DNA from: Clarkia xantiana subsp. parviflora
Taxonomy: Eukaryota; Streptophyta; Magnoliopsida; Myrtales; Onagraceae
Reading direction: 5' to 3'
DNA length: 64,000 nt
NCBI GenBank assembly: GCA_036873135.1
Contig: JAPTYO010000002.1
Span: 39,981,452 to 40,045,451, forward strand
Both the position numbers and the translations under genes were made by a program. This document shows, piece after piece, positions 23,760-35,032 of the stretch. The notes under the pieces were generated by a model that was not told the DNA's origin, searched no databases, and worked only from the letters and a program-made list of their open reading frames with translations. Each line of letters opens with the position of its first letter. Positions within the stretch are counted from its first letter, which is position 1.

Positions 23760-24240
23760 AAGTGCAAAAAAAGTAGAGACTCTGTCGGCGATGCCCCTGT
23801 TGGCGGTGCCTCTATTAGCGTGCCCCTGTTGGCGATGTAGAAAGTAGAACCTCCGTTGGCGGTGCCCCTGTTGGCAGTGCCTCCATTGCTAGTGCGGAAA
23901 AGTAAAGCTTCCAGTGGCGTGCGGAAAAGTAACGCCTCGGTTGGCGTTGCCCCTATTGACGGTGCCTCCGTTGGCGGTGCAGAAAGTAAAGCCTCCAGTG
24001 GCGTGTGGAAAAGTAAAGCCTCAGTCGGCGGTGCCCCTATTGGCGGTGCCTCCATTGGTGGTGCAGAAAGTAAAGCCTCCAGTGGCATGCGGAAAAGTAA
24101 AGCCTCAAGTGGCGTGCAGAAAAGTAAAGCCTCCAGTGGCATGCGGAAAAGTAGAGCCTCCAGTGGCGTGCAATAAAGTAAAACCTCAATCGATGATGCC
24201 TCCAGTGGCGAGCGACAAGGAAAAACCTCCAGTGGCGTGA
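23760..24240. repeat. Tandem array of about 27 bp units (element F)
   Basis: Degenerate copies of CAGTGGCGTGCGGAAAAGTA plus AAGCCTC, mixed with GGCGGTGCCCCTATT units. They are open in several frames only because the unit length is a multiple of three. The array matches element I at 7250-7440. Confidence 0.88.
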
Positions 24241-24309
24241 CTTGCGAAGGCTGAATACTAAGGCTTCGTTCGGCGGGGTTGACTCTCAGGAAGCTGGAAA
24301 ACTTCAGAT

Positions 24310-24700
24310 CCTGATTTTCGGTTGTGACTTGTAGGAACAGACTGTAACAGTCCTACTCATCATTTGAGTGGTGACTTGCGAGAACAGACTGTAACCGTCC
24401 CGTGTGCCGTGAATTTGACTCGTAGGAACAGACTGTAACAGTCCTACTCGTCCTTGAATGGTGACTCGCGAGAGCAGACCGTAACCGTCCCGCTTGCCCT
24501 GAAGTTGACTCGTAGGAACAGACTGTAACAGTCCTACTCATCCTTGGAATGCGACCTGCGAGAGCAGACTGTAACCGTCTCGCTTGCCGTGAAGTTGACT
24601 CGTAGGCACAGACTGTAACAGTCCTACTCGTCCTTGAATGGTGACTCGCGAGAACAGACGGTAACCGTCCCGCTTTCCGTGAAGTTTACTTTGGCAGACG
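24310..24700. repeat. Hairpin tandem array, 90 bp unit (element F)
   Basis: Four copies of a unit with alternating 45-bp halves, arms GTAGGA/TCCTAC and GCGAGA/TCTCGC (or TCCCGC), around CAGACTGTAAC. See element I, 7890-8090. Confidence 0.9.
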
Positions 24701-24839
24701 CTGTGTCGTAGAAAATACGCTTGCGCATGAGTGTTTGTCCCTAATTTTTGCCTAAATTGTGCATGGTGCGACAACCTAGCGGGATCTTTTTTTTCTTTCT
24801 CTCTCTCTTTTTTTTTTAGAGAATTTTTCTCTTATTCTC

Positions 24840-25005
24840 TCCTTTTGCCACGGTCGATTGAGAGAGTTTCGACCGTGCCCCTCGGTTTTTTTTTATTTTC
24901 TCTCATTTTCCCATAATTGTAATTTCTGAATTTGCAACCATGCCCCTCATTTCCCGATCTTGCCTAAACCGCCCTTTCGGGTTTTCAACCTAGCGGAAGC
25001 ACTCT
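24840..25005. repeat. Series of short inverted repeats in element F
   Basis: CACGGTCGA and TCGACCGTG form perfect 9-bp arms at about 24848-24876. A second imperfect pair lies around TTGTAATTTCTGAATTTGCAA (24916-24936). A third lies around CCTAAAC..GTTTTCAACCTAG (24962-24995). The same series occurs in element I (8232-8380). Confidence 0.75.
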
Positions 25006-25009
25006 TTAT

Positions 25010-25442
25010 TTTGATAGCCGATTAAACGGTGGCTGTGATCCGTACTTTATTTTCCGCCTCGATGCGGGAGTATTTGTAGCCGTTTGGAGGGTGGCTGTGA
25101 CCCTTTTCTCACTGTCTTCAATGTTGCGGGAGCTCTTTTGATTGTAGCCATCCTCGTATCTGATCCGGGAAACACTTTTTGTATGTAACCATTTCGAGGG
25201 TGGTTGTGGCCCTTTCACTCAATACGCTCTATCGATGTTCCGGGAGCGCTCTTTTGATTGTAGTCGTTCAGAGGGACGACTGTGACCCTTTCTTTTATTT
25301 TCCCGCCTTCACCGGGTTCGCGGGATGACTCTTTTTGTGTAGCCATTTTAAGGGTGGCTGTGGCCCTTTTTTTTTCTCCCTCCCTCACAGGGTTCGCGGG
25401 GTCACTCTATTATTTGTAGCCGTTTGGAGGGTGGCTGTGGCC
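25010..25442. repeat. GTAGCC..GGCTGTGACCC tandem array, left half
   Basis: Repeats of TGTAGCCGTTTGGAGGGTGG, CTGTGACCC and a T-rich spacer. Each has AGCC/GGCT arms. The array is split by Tat element E at TGGCC and continues at 36258. Confidence 0.85.
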
Positions 25443-26203
25443 TGATGGGTTCCGATGTAAATCGTTAGCTCCGTTAATAGCCAATGGACGGCGAGTAGGT
25501 CCAGTGGGCCTCGTGAAAAGCCTGGAAGGCCCAGAGGCCCAGCACGAAGGGCCCCGACTCTAGTGGTCCCGATGTATGAGCTGAATGCTCCCGATGAGAA
25601 GCCTCTGAGTAGGCCCCGATATGCCTTAGTAGAGGCCCCGATAATAAAGCCCCGCAGAGGCTGGACCTGTCCCGTAGAGACTGGAGGTCCTGAGTGGTGA
25701 TCTAGAATGAGACAACTTTGGAGTCTCCGACAGGAGTCGAGACTTGTGATCAGAGGATAAAGACCGAGAAACTCGCCTACTAGATAGAGTAGTGGGAGAC
25801 GGTTAGAGATAAAGATAAATCCTCCGAGATACGCAGGGTGTGCCTGAGATACGTGGAGTACGGGTAAGATACGCGGAGAGTGGGGCGAGATATACGGAAT
25901 CCCGAACGAGATATGCGGAATCGTGACGAGATACACGGAATCATGGGTAAAACTTCCAGGCGCAGTAACAGGTAACTGAGTAACTTCCCCTCCTATATAA
26001 AGGAGGAAGTTACCTCAGAAAACCATCATCTAATACGAACTTAGGCTTTTTGCTTACCACCCCATTGATCACATACTCATTTAAGCATCGGAGAGGGATT
26101 CTGGGTCACCACCCAGGTCATCCCCTTTTGCAGGATTACGCGGAGCCCAGGAGTCCAAAGCTTTCCGTCAAGGACGTAACGGAGCTTCTCCCGTGATCCA
26201 ACA
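25443..26203 (+). repeat. 5' LTR of element E
   Basis: The LTR is 761 bp from TGATGGGTTCCGATG to GTGATCCAACA. GATACGCGG-type repeats occupy about 25835-25945. TATATAA at 25994-26000 lies between inverted arms TAACTTCC..CTCC and GGAGGAAGTTA. Confidence 0.94.
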
Positions 26204-26220
26204 TTGGCGCCGTCTGTGGG
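26204..26220 (+). other. Primer binding site of element E (tRNA-Asp-like)
   Basis: TTGGCGCCGTCTGTGGG directly after the LTR. Confidence 0.85.
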
Positions 26221-26257
26221 AAACTTACGAAAAGTCAAGATAGCTTCTACCAGATCA

Positions 26258-29200
26258 ATGGCCGGTGGTGGCAAGAAGAAGCAGGTTCAGGCTGGCAGTT
26301 CTCGCCCCGCGGGAACCGTGAATTCCCCGTTGCCGGAACGTGTTGCTGAACAAGGTGAGAAACCCGCTCTTTCCCAGACAGGGGGGCAGGGGGGTGATGG
26401 TTATGAGGTCTCAGTCCGAGACACAGAGAGGAACAGGCAAGATATCCCGCGTAGGGAGGAAGATGAGGCTCCCCCAAACCCGGTGGGCCATGGAGGAGAA
26501 AGAGTCCCGCGAAGGGAAGAACGGTCGTCTTCAAACTCGGAGTTGGCCAAGGCAGTAGCAGATGCTATGCCCATGTTCTTGGCTGCCATGGAGGCCCTGC
26601 TGGACAAGAGAGAGGCCTCCAAGAGAGCGGAGGAGATGCCTCCGCGAGAAGAATTACCGCCACCCCCTCCAAGGGTGGTCCCAGAAGAACAAGAAGTTCA
26701 GGAGGTTCCGCCCATAGGCAAGGGTAAAGAACCAATGTACCCGGAAAAGTTCGTGGTCGACGGCCCAGGACCAGTGCAAAACAGGACCATTCCCCTGAAT
26801 GGCCCCATCACCCCCGATCAGGTGGTGAAGATCGTTAGCATCTGCATGGGTGATCAGAAGAAGATGACATCGGAGCTGAGGGATCGGTCCATCCATCCTT
26901 TCGTTCTGCGGCTGATAGATACCGTAGCCCCGCCCGGGCTAGGTATTCCGACTATCAAGGAGTACGATGGTGAAGGGGACCCAGTCCGCCATGTTCAGAG
27001 GCATGTCCAGGCCTGTATGGGTAGGACTTCAAACGATGACCTCATATGCTCATTGTTCCCGATAACCCTGGGAGAAAGGGCCATGACTTGGTTCTTCAGC
27101 CTCCCACCAGGAAGCATCACCTGCTGGGCCGATATGCACGACCGCTTCATCAAGCAGTACCAAGGTCGAAGGCGTCTTCTGAAGAGTGTAAGGTCCCTGA
27201 CCCAGGTGGTGCAGAGGCCCGATGAATCGTTGGCGTATTATTACCAACGATTCACTGCCAGTGCCGCAGAGATCGATGAAGAAATATCAGAGGGAGAGAC
27301 CATCCGTACTTTCCTGCGGAACTTGAGCGCTCCGTACGGTTCCGACCTGATGCATAGCGTAGCCGCGAAGGCTGTGTGGAGTATGGAGGCCCTGCAAGCG
27401 AGGGTGAAACAACAAATCGACATCCAGGAGTCGAATATTGCTGCCGGAGAGCTCGATCCCCCGAAGTCGGGAAGAGGAAAGGCGTCGTCCAAGCTGTTGG
27501 ATGATCGTAAAGGGAGCGACAAATCGGAGGGAAGTAGAAACCGTGGTCGCCCCGAGAAAAGAGAAGACAAGCGTCCCCCGAGGAAGGACAATCGAGAAGG
27601 TCGGGCTGTTCCCATCAATAGCTCGATGACTTCTGTGTTAGCTGTGATGGACCGACAGGGTCTCGCCCGATACCCTCCGAGGAAAGAAGGCGAATTCCTA
27701 GGAGGCCGTCCTGACCGTTACTGTCGCTACCATCGAGCCAATGGTCACGACACCGAAAACTGTCGGGAGCTGAAGAAGGAAATTGAGAAGCTGATCCAGA
27801 AGAGGAAGTTAAAAGAGTTTGTCGGAAGGGGAAGGTGCCGATCTCGCTCCAAAAGTCGGTCACGGTCCCGTTCCAAGTCCCGCGACCGATCCCCGAAGAA
27901 GAAGAAGGTTGAGCAAGAAGCCTCAGGATCGGGTGCCCGCAAGGAGAGGCGGGGAACTATCAACGTCATCCACGGAGGAATGGCGGCGGGAGGTGATACC
28001 TCCGCTTCTCGGGAGAACTACGCTTCCCGCATATCTGCCGCGGTGGTGTTAGGCAAAAGGTCCCGGTCGTGGACTCTGAAGGAGAAAATTGTGATTTCTT
28101 TCTCGGCGGAGGATCTAGTAGGCGTGGAGAGCCCTCACGACGATGCCTTGGTCGTGACCCTGGACGTGGACGGATTCGAGATGAAGCGGATCCTGATAGA
28201 CGGAGGGAGCTCTTCCGACATCCTTTTCATGGACGCTCTGGAAGCCATGGGAAAGACGAAAAAAGACCTGACACAGGTGGACTTCCCGATGGTGGGATTC
28301 TCTGGTTCCACTTCTTACCCGCTGGGAATGATTACCTTACCGGTAGAGTTTGGTAGTGGCTGGAAGATGGAGAAGCGAAACGTAGATTTCGTCGTAGTGG
28401 AGTCTGCGGGGGCATACAACGCTATTATCGGGAGGACCACTATCAACCCTCTCATGGCAGTCGCCTCGACGGTCCACCAAAAGATGAAGTTCCCGACTGA
28501 CAACGGGGTCGGAGAGGTCAAGGGCGACCAAGTGGCGTCGCGAAAATGCTATGTTAACGCTACCCGACGGAGAAGAAGGGAAGCCATGACTGTCCTTCAG
28601 ACTGATGCCGATCCTCGAGAGGAGTATGGGCATCCCGCCCCCATGGAGGATCTGAAGGAGGTTGAGATTGATGGGCCTCAGAGGAAGGTGAAGATCGGGT
28701 CTGCTTTGTCGGAGGAAAGAGCCCGAGAGTTGATCGAGCTCCTGAAGGAGTTTAAGGAGCTGTTTGCCTGGTCCCCGAGTGATATGCCAGGAATCAGCCC
28801 CGACGTGATAGTGCACGAGCTGAAGATAGACCCCGCGATCAAGCCTATCGCGCAGAGAAGGCGTCTGATGGGCGCGGATAAGAGGATCGCGATCCAGCAA
28901 GAGGTAGGCAGACTGCTTGACGCTGGATTCATCAAGGAGCTCCGATTCCAGACTTGGGTGGCTAACCCAGTCTTGGTGCGAAAGAGTAACGGGAAGTGGC
29001 GGATGTGTGTCGATTTCCGCGACTTGAACAAGGCCTGCCCGAAGGACTGCTACCCGCTTCCGAGGATTGACCAGCTGGTGGATGCCACATCGGGACATGA
29101 GCTGCTGAGCTTCATGGATGCCTATTCCGGGTACAACCAGATCAAGATGGCGAAGGAGGATGCCCCCCATACGGCCTTCTATGCCGACAGTGACGTCTAC

Positions 29201-30469
29201 CATTACGACGTGATGCCCTTCGGATTGATCAATGCCGGAGCAACTTACCAGCGGATGGTGAACAAGTTGTTCGGAGACATGTTGGGGAAAACCATGGAGG
29301 CGTATGTGGATGACATGCTGGTGAAGTCCCGACAGGCAGGAGACCATGTCCAGAACTTGGCGGCAACATTTGAGCGGATGAAGTTCCATCAGGTTCGGCT
29401 GAACCCCGACAAATGTGCTTTTGGGGTGAACTCGGGGAAGTTCCTAGGGTTCATGGTGAGCCAGAGAGGAATCGAGGTGAACCCTGAGAAGCTGCGAGCA
29501 ATCGAGGAGATGCAGTCCCCGAAGACTCATCGGGAGGTTCAGGTGCTGAATGGCCGGTTGGCCGCGATGAATCGGTTCCTATCCAAGGCAAGTGACCGAG
29601 CAATGCCATTTTTTGATGTGCTGAGGGCCCACAAGAAGTTCGAGTGGACCGACAAGTGCGAAGAGGCGTTCCAGGAACTCAAGCAGCACCTCCGTACCCT
29701 TCCGCCGTTGGCGAAACCAGTTCCAGGCGAGCCTCTTTATCTCTATTTGGCTGTTTCTGATGTGGCTGTTAGTTCTGTTTTGATTAATTTTGTCAAGGGC
29801 AACCAAGTGCCTATCTATTATGTAAGCAAGGCGTTTGCCAAGTCTGAAATAAACTATCCCGCTATTGAGAAGTATCTCTTCGCGTTGATTATTGCCGCTC
29901 GAAAGCTACGACCTTACTTCTATGCCCATGAAGTCACGGTATTGACTAATCAGCCACTGAAGCACTTTTTGAACCGACCGGAGGCGTCGGGGAGATTGGT
30001 GAAATGGGCCATCGAGCTTACGGAGTTTCGTATACATTTCGCTCCGAGAACTACTATTAAGGGCCAGGCATTGGCAGATTTTATAGCCGAGTCTACGGCA
30101 CCCGATCTGGAAGTAACGGGTCCCGCAGAGGGGGCAACCATGGAGGAAGTCCCGACAACAGAACAACAGCCAGAACAGCCAAATGAGGAGAATACTTGGG
30201 AGATGTACACTGATGGTTCATCGAGTGTAGAAGGCTCGGGGGCAGGGTTCATATTGATACCGCCCGGCGGAGGCGAGCCCCTACGATATGCCTTGGCGTT
30301 GACGTTCAAAGCCACCAACAATGAAGCAGAATACGAGGCTCTCATCACGGGCCTCAAGATCGCCAAGGGTACGGGGGTCGATCATTTAAAAGTGAAGTGC
30401 GATGCCAGCTTGGTTGTAAATCAAGTCCAGGGGAATTATGAAGCCAGGAGCCCGACAATGAAGAAGTAA
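26258..30469 (+). pseudogene. gag-pol: Gag-protease-RT-RNase H polyprotein of element E, one premature stop
   Basis: A single frame of about 1400 codons. The ATG at 26258 is used because the ATG homologous to that of A and C reads ATA here. In order: gag core (about 26880-27430), a zinc-knuckle-like CRYHRANGHDTENC (27722-27763), and an RS-rich stretch (27840-27890). Next are protease IDGGSSSD (about 28196), RT (KWRMCVDFRDLNKACPKDC at 28996; catalytic YVDD at 29303-29314) and a first RNase H lacking its leading Asp (YLAVSDVAVSSVL, 29740-29780). The archaeal-type RNase H follows (YTDGSS 30206, NNEAEYEAL 30316, CDASLVVNQ 30398). TAA at 30467-30469 ends it where C reads Tyr, so the break lies within this second RNase H. 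Apart from that it is complete. Confidence 0.95.
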
Positions 30470-31697
30470 TTGCACGAGGTGCAGACTTTGAAGGGAAGCT
30501 TCAAAAGCTTCGATATCGAGGCGATCCCGAGGGAAGAAAACGCGGAAGCAGATGCCTTGAGCAAGTTTGCTCTGGGAGTGGCCCCCGAGGAGAATCGGAA
30601 GGTGCATTTCCTAGAGAAGGTGATTATCTCGAACATAGATCCAGCGGAGATCTGCGCTATTGAGACAGGATCGGAGGAAGCAGAGAAGCCCACGTGGATG
30701 ACCCCGATGGTCACATACCTGACTACGAGAGCACTCCCCGATGACGAGGTGGCAGCTGTCAGGTTGCGTCGGATTGCGGACAACTACGCGATGGTGGATA
30801 ACCAGTTATACAAAAAAGGGTATGTAAAGCCTTTCCTAAAATGCGTGGCGGAACCTGACACGAATCGGATCCTAAGGGAGCTACATGAGGGAGTCGCGGC
30901 CTGTCATGAAGGGGCCCGATCTCTTGTGCGGAAGGCGCTGAACTTGGGCTACTATTGGCCTTCGATGAATAAGGAGGCAACAGCAATGGTCCGATCCTGT
31001 GATGCATGCCAGAGGTACGCGCCAAATATCTTGGCTCCCGCTGCGGACTTAATGCCCATCAGGAGTGCATGGCCCTTCGCGCAATGGGGGATCGACTTGG
31101 TGGGACCTCTTCCCCAAGCGAAAGGTCAGTGCAAGTATTTGCTCGTGGCCATCGATTACTTCTCAAAATGGATAGAGGCTAAGGCATTGGCCAGGACGAC
31201 GGGGCAGCAGATCCTCAAGTTCCTTCAAACTCAGATCATATCCCGGTATGGGGTCCCTCGAGTGTTGATCAGTGACGACGGCCCTCCGTTCAATGGGGCT
31301 CAGTTGAAGGAGTACCTGGAGGAGCTAAACATCGAACATCATACCGCTTCAGTCCACCACGCTCAAACCAATGGCCAGGTGGAATCAGCCAACAAGATCG
31401 TGATGGATGGCTTGAAGAAGAGAGTTTACGCCTTGCAGGGCCATTGGCTGGATGAGCTCGAAAACGTGCTATGCTGATGGCTCCGTCAGGTCCCGACAAT
31501 TCTTCGTGGGAGAACTTGTCTGGCGGAGGAACGAGTTCGTTCATCAAGATCGGATCAACAAGCTATTGCCAAAATGGGAGGGACCTTACAAGATCGTAGG
31601 GATGCCAGCACCCAATGCATACAAGCTAGAGGACCTTGATGGCAAGACATTGAAGCATTCCTTCAGTGGCGAACACTTGAAGAAGTATCATGTTTGA
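30470..31697 (+). pseudogene. gag-pol: RNase H end and integrase of element E, with internal deletion
   Basis: The frame continues past the TAA with the last catalytic Asp of the archaeal RNase H (EENAEADALS). The integrase zinc finger follows (HEGVAACHEGA, CDACQRY). The catalytic triad is present: GIDLVGP (about 31090), ISDDGPPF (about 31268), GQVESAN (about 31376). At about 31472-31485 roughly 250 bp are missing compared with C (KTTPK through ATARYYN). The C-terminal part (SRQFFVGELVWRRNEF to KKYHV) is in another frame and ends at 31697. Confidence 0.93.
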
Positions 31698-31829
31698 TAT
31701 TAAGCCGCCGCGAAGGGCGCAAATTTTCTATCAATAAGATCCGATGTAAGCCTATTTTGAGTTATTTATGAATAAAAGAAGTTGCTTCCGATCAATTGCT
31801 TTTAGATTTATTCTAACTGTTAGTAAGAC

Positions 31830-32430
31830 GTCCTGAAGGACGCGACAAAAGCCTTCCGAGGTACGATAAAAGCCTTCCGAGGTATGCGTAAGTCGTCTAT
31901 ATGATGCGGCCAAAATCCTTAACAGGTATGGACAAAAGTCCTACGGGGTACATGTAAGTCGTCTATATGATGCAACCAAAAGCCTAGGTACGAAAAGGCC
32001 CTGATGGGTCCGCGTAAGTCGTCTATATGACGCGGCCAAAAGCCATAACGGGTACGAAAAATCCTTAACAGGTCCGCGTAAGTCGTCTATATGATGCGGC
32101 CAAAAGCCTTAACGGGTATGAAAAAGCCCTTAAATGGTACGATTGAAGCCGTCGGAGTTGGCGCGACAAAAGCCCTAAAGGGTGTGAAAAATGGCCTTGA
32201 AAGGCGGGGACGAGAAGCCTTAAGTGGTGAAGTCCCGATTTTGGACGAGAAGCCTTAAGTGGTGAAGTCTCGATTTTGGACGAGAAGCCTTAAGTGGTGA
32301 AGTCCCGATTTTGGACGAGAAGCCTTAAGTGGTGAAGTCCCGATTTTGGACGAGAAGCCTTAGATGGTGAAGTCCCGATTGGACGAGAAGCCTTAAATGG
32401 TAAAGTCCCGAGTCAAGCGTCGGAGGGACG
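31830..32430. repeat. 3' tandem repeats of element E
   Basis: Two adjoining arrays. The first, about 31830-32170, has units of about 60 bp around GCGTAAGTCGTCTATATGAT and GCGGCCAAAAGCC. The second, about 32190-32410, has about six copies of a 35-bp unit, GACGAGAAGCCTTAAGTGGT plus GAAGTCCCGATTTTG. The array lies between the converging pol and antisense genes. TTAGATTTATTCTAA (31803-31817) precedes it. Confidence 0.92.
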
Positions 32431-32619
32431 TATGAAGTCATCTCAAATGGTGCATCGGAACGTTCTGAGTAACGAGTTTAAAGCCGCTTTGAATAAGTGC
32501 GAATGATTATCGAAACCAAAACAGATTGAAAGAAATTCCTTAGATAAAGGCTCGAAGGCCTAGGAGTTTTGATACAAAAGACAAAGGAGAAAAATTACAA
32601 GGACTAAAAAGATGTAACA

Positions 32620-34869
32620 TTAGACTTGGTCCTTGTTGGAAGATGGATCCTCAGCAGCATCGGAAGGAACAAAGTTCGGAGGGGCCTGGGCGGAAGGCTC
32701 CGCAGCTGGCGGAGTCGGGTCCACGGCAGCGTCCTCTTCACTCTCCGCTGGGAGGTTGAAGTATTTCTCCGCGAAAGGGGCGAGGGTCTCGGACTTCTTG
32801 AAGTCGATGGAATCCTCGTATGCTGTGTAGAGCTCTTCGACGGCATTGAACAGAACGTTCTCCACCTCGGACTTACAGAACTCTACAGCAGCCACCTTGA
32901 ATTCTTCAGAGTCCCGATACTCTCCGCGGCCCTGCAGGCGGCCCTCCTCGAGGCCCTGAGCCTTTTTGCCTCAGCCAGCTTGGCAGAGAACTCAGCCCTT
33001 TCCGCCTCAAACTTTGCCTTGGCCTCCGCGAGGAGATCCGCGAAGACGTTTTTCTCATGAATGAGCTGCTTCTTCTCCGCCTCATTCCGCTGCTGCTCCG
33101 TCTGGACCATCTTCCGCTCCCGACGCATGACAGCCTCATGGTCGTGGACCTTCTTGAGCAGGCTCGAGGTCATCTCGTCTAGGAGAGCTTTCTCCTTGGC
33201 CATCTTGTTCTTGGCCGCCACTGCTTCGTCGAGTTCTACCTGAAGCTTGGCTAAGGCATCAGGGTTCGACTTGGCTTACGCCTCCTCCAAAGGACTCTTC
33301 AGAGCTAAGGCGATGGCGAAACAACGCTGCTGGTCCGCAGTTTCCTAAGGCGAAGGGAAAAAAGTTAAGAATTTGATCGAAAGCAGGGATAAAGAAGAAA
33401 ACAAACAAAGGTAAAGTATTACCTCCATACGACGGACGGCCATGGAGCGGAACTCCTCTTGGATGTCTTCCCGCGACAAGCAAAGTGGCTGTCTCAAAGC
33501 CGGAGGAATTTACCCTGCCAGCAGATGCAGGGCCAAGTCGGGCTGAAGATTATCCCGTCGGATCGAAAACCCGTGGAGGGATTCGATCGGACGCCAGGGA
33601 ATCGCCGCCTGGTCGGAGGTGTAGACCTTGTAAACCTCATCCATCGGAAGACGAGGGATGACCTCGGCATCATCGGCGGGAGGAGCTACCTCGGTCGGAG
33701 GAAGCTCAGGAGTAGGAGTACGGAAAGCAGGAGGAGGACTCCGGGACACGTCCCTCACAGCGGGCCTCATGCTCCTTGACCCCGACCTTCCGCGGGGAAG
33801 CAGGCCCCCCTCGTCAGGCTCCTCGACAGAAGGAGAGGCCTCCAAATCAGTCACCCGACGGAACTGAGTTTCCGCCGGGAAATCCTCCAGCATCAGTTCT
33901 TGCGGAGCTGCAGTCTCCGCTGGAATGACAGCCTCCGTCGGGGCAGGAGTGTCCGAGGGACCTGCGGTGGCAGGACGAACATGATCAGGAATAATTCCGC
34001 CAGGACACCAGAGAATTTGACGTTCGACATGCTGGTCTTTCCCATGGAAGTTATAATATCCCGCCTTGAGAACGCGGGGGACTTCTCCTTGAAGGATATA
34101 TTTAATTTCCCGAACCCGCGACTCCCGATCGGCGGGGATAAATTCCTTGGGAACTAATTTCTTATATCGTTTAATTGCACGACCTCCCATCGAGGCCATG
34201 GGACAGAGCTGTGCTGGACGAAGAAGTAGTACTTCTTCCATCCGCTATTGTCAGACCCCGAGTCGCGTATCAGTATCCGATCCTTGTGGAACTTCCAAGT
34301 CTCGCTGTCCTAGCCAAAACGTGAAAGTTGTTCCTTTGTCCACTTGGGGAGTCGGGGAGAGAAGGAGCAGACACCAGCTTTGTTGCACTTCATGCCATAG
34401 AAAGTGCGGAATAGCAGTAGACTGTACGTCCACTGCTGGCGGTGGCATAAGAGTTGGAAGGCATTCCACACGCGGATGGCGTGTGGAGAGAAGGTACAAG
34501 GGTGCGTTTTGTAGAAGTTGCACATCTCCACCATATTTCCGCAGAAGGGGAACCGAATCCCCGCGCTTATTTGTCCGGCGGAGACGAACACTTCCCATGC
34601 CCGAGGAGATGTAATGATGTGCTTCCTTCTGACAGCAGGTTGAGACTCGTACGGGAAACGAGGTTCCCAATCTGAGGTAATACACCCCTCTCTAAGGGCA
34701 ACCTCATATGAAGCCTCAGAAATCTCATTGACAGCAAATTCAAAAATGAAAGGAGCCCTAGCCTCAGAACTAGCTTCGTCTAAAACGGTTGCAAACAAGA
34801 GGATTTGAGAAAAGGAGAACAAACAGCAAGTAAATCACGAAAACATAGAAGAAAGCACTTACCAGATAT
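32620..34869 (-). pseudogene. Antisense accessory gene of element E (decayed copy)
   Basis: It runs opposite to pol and is homologous to the accessory genes of C and D. The start is lost: the codon at 34869-34867 is ATA where C and D have ATG. Intron 1 would be 34862-34780 (GTAAGT..TTTTAG). Exon 2 encodes the N-terminal domain (ALREGCITSDWEPRFPY, GIRFPFCGNMVEMCNFYKTH, FRTFYGMKCNKAGVC). It hits TAG at 34312-34310 (Trp in C and D). A deletion then removes the region of intron 2 and joins SSVPW to RAIKRYKKLVPKEF. Intron 3 is intact at 33422-33345 (78 nt, GTAATA..CCTTAG). Exon 4 has a stop near 33276 and a frameshift near 32930 in the coiled coil, and ends NKDQV with TAA at 32622-32620. Confidence 0.88.
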
Positions 34870-35025
34870 GATCGGTGGTCGAAGAGGTAAAATGAAGGAA
34901 GATCGGAAGGGTTGAAGGCCTTGGATCACTTGAACAGCAGGAGGAGCTTGGCGAAGAAGCTTCGAATGCAGGAATGGCTGAAATCGAGAGAGTGCAGAAG
35001 AAGTGAATAAAGCCAGGGTTTTAGC

Positions 35026-35032
35026 TTTTATA
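35026..35032 (-). promoter_or_regulatory. TATA box of the antisense gene in E
   Basis: The minus strand reads TATAAAA, 157 bases upstream of the (lost) start codon. The homologous boxes in D and C are at comparable distances (about 170 and 160). TGACGTCA at 35212-35219 is a palindromic bZIP-type site further upstream. Confidence 0.7.

Noticed and set aside
23760..24240. Possible repeat protein (KSKASSGVRKSKASSG)
   Set aside because: The 27-bp period keeps several frames open on both strands; there is no start context and the units are degenerate at every codon position.
24310..24700. CRISPR-like array
   Set aside because: The units are contiguous with no unique spacers, and the context is a plant retroelement.
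28337..29389. 350-codon minus-strand frame across the RT of element E
   Set aside because: It is antisense to the strongly conserved RT with no recognisable domain; long antisense frames are common over GC-rich pol.
32626..33060. Plus-strand frame across the end of the accessory gene of E
   Set aside because: It is the complement of the coiled-coil and tail coding region; the minus-strand frame is the one conserved in C and D.
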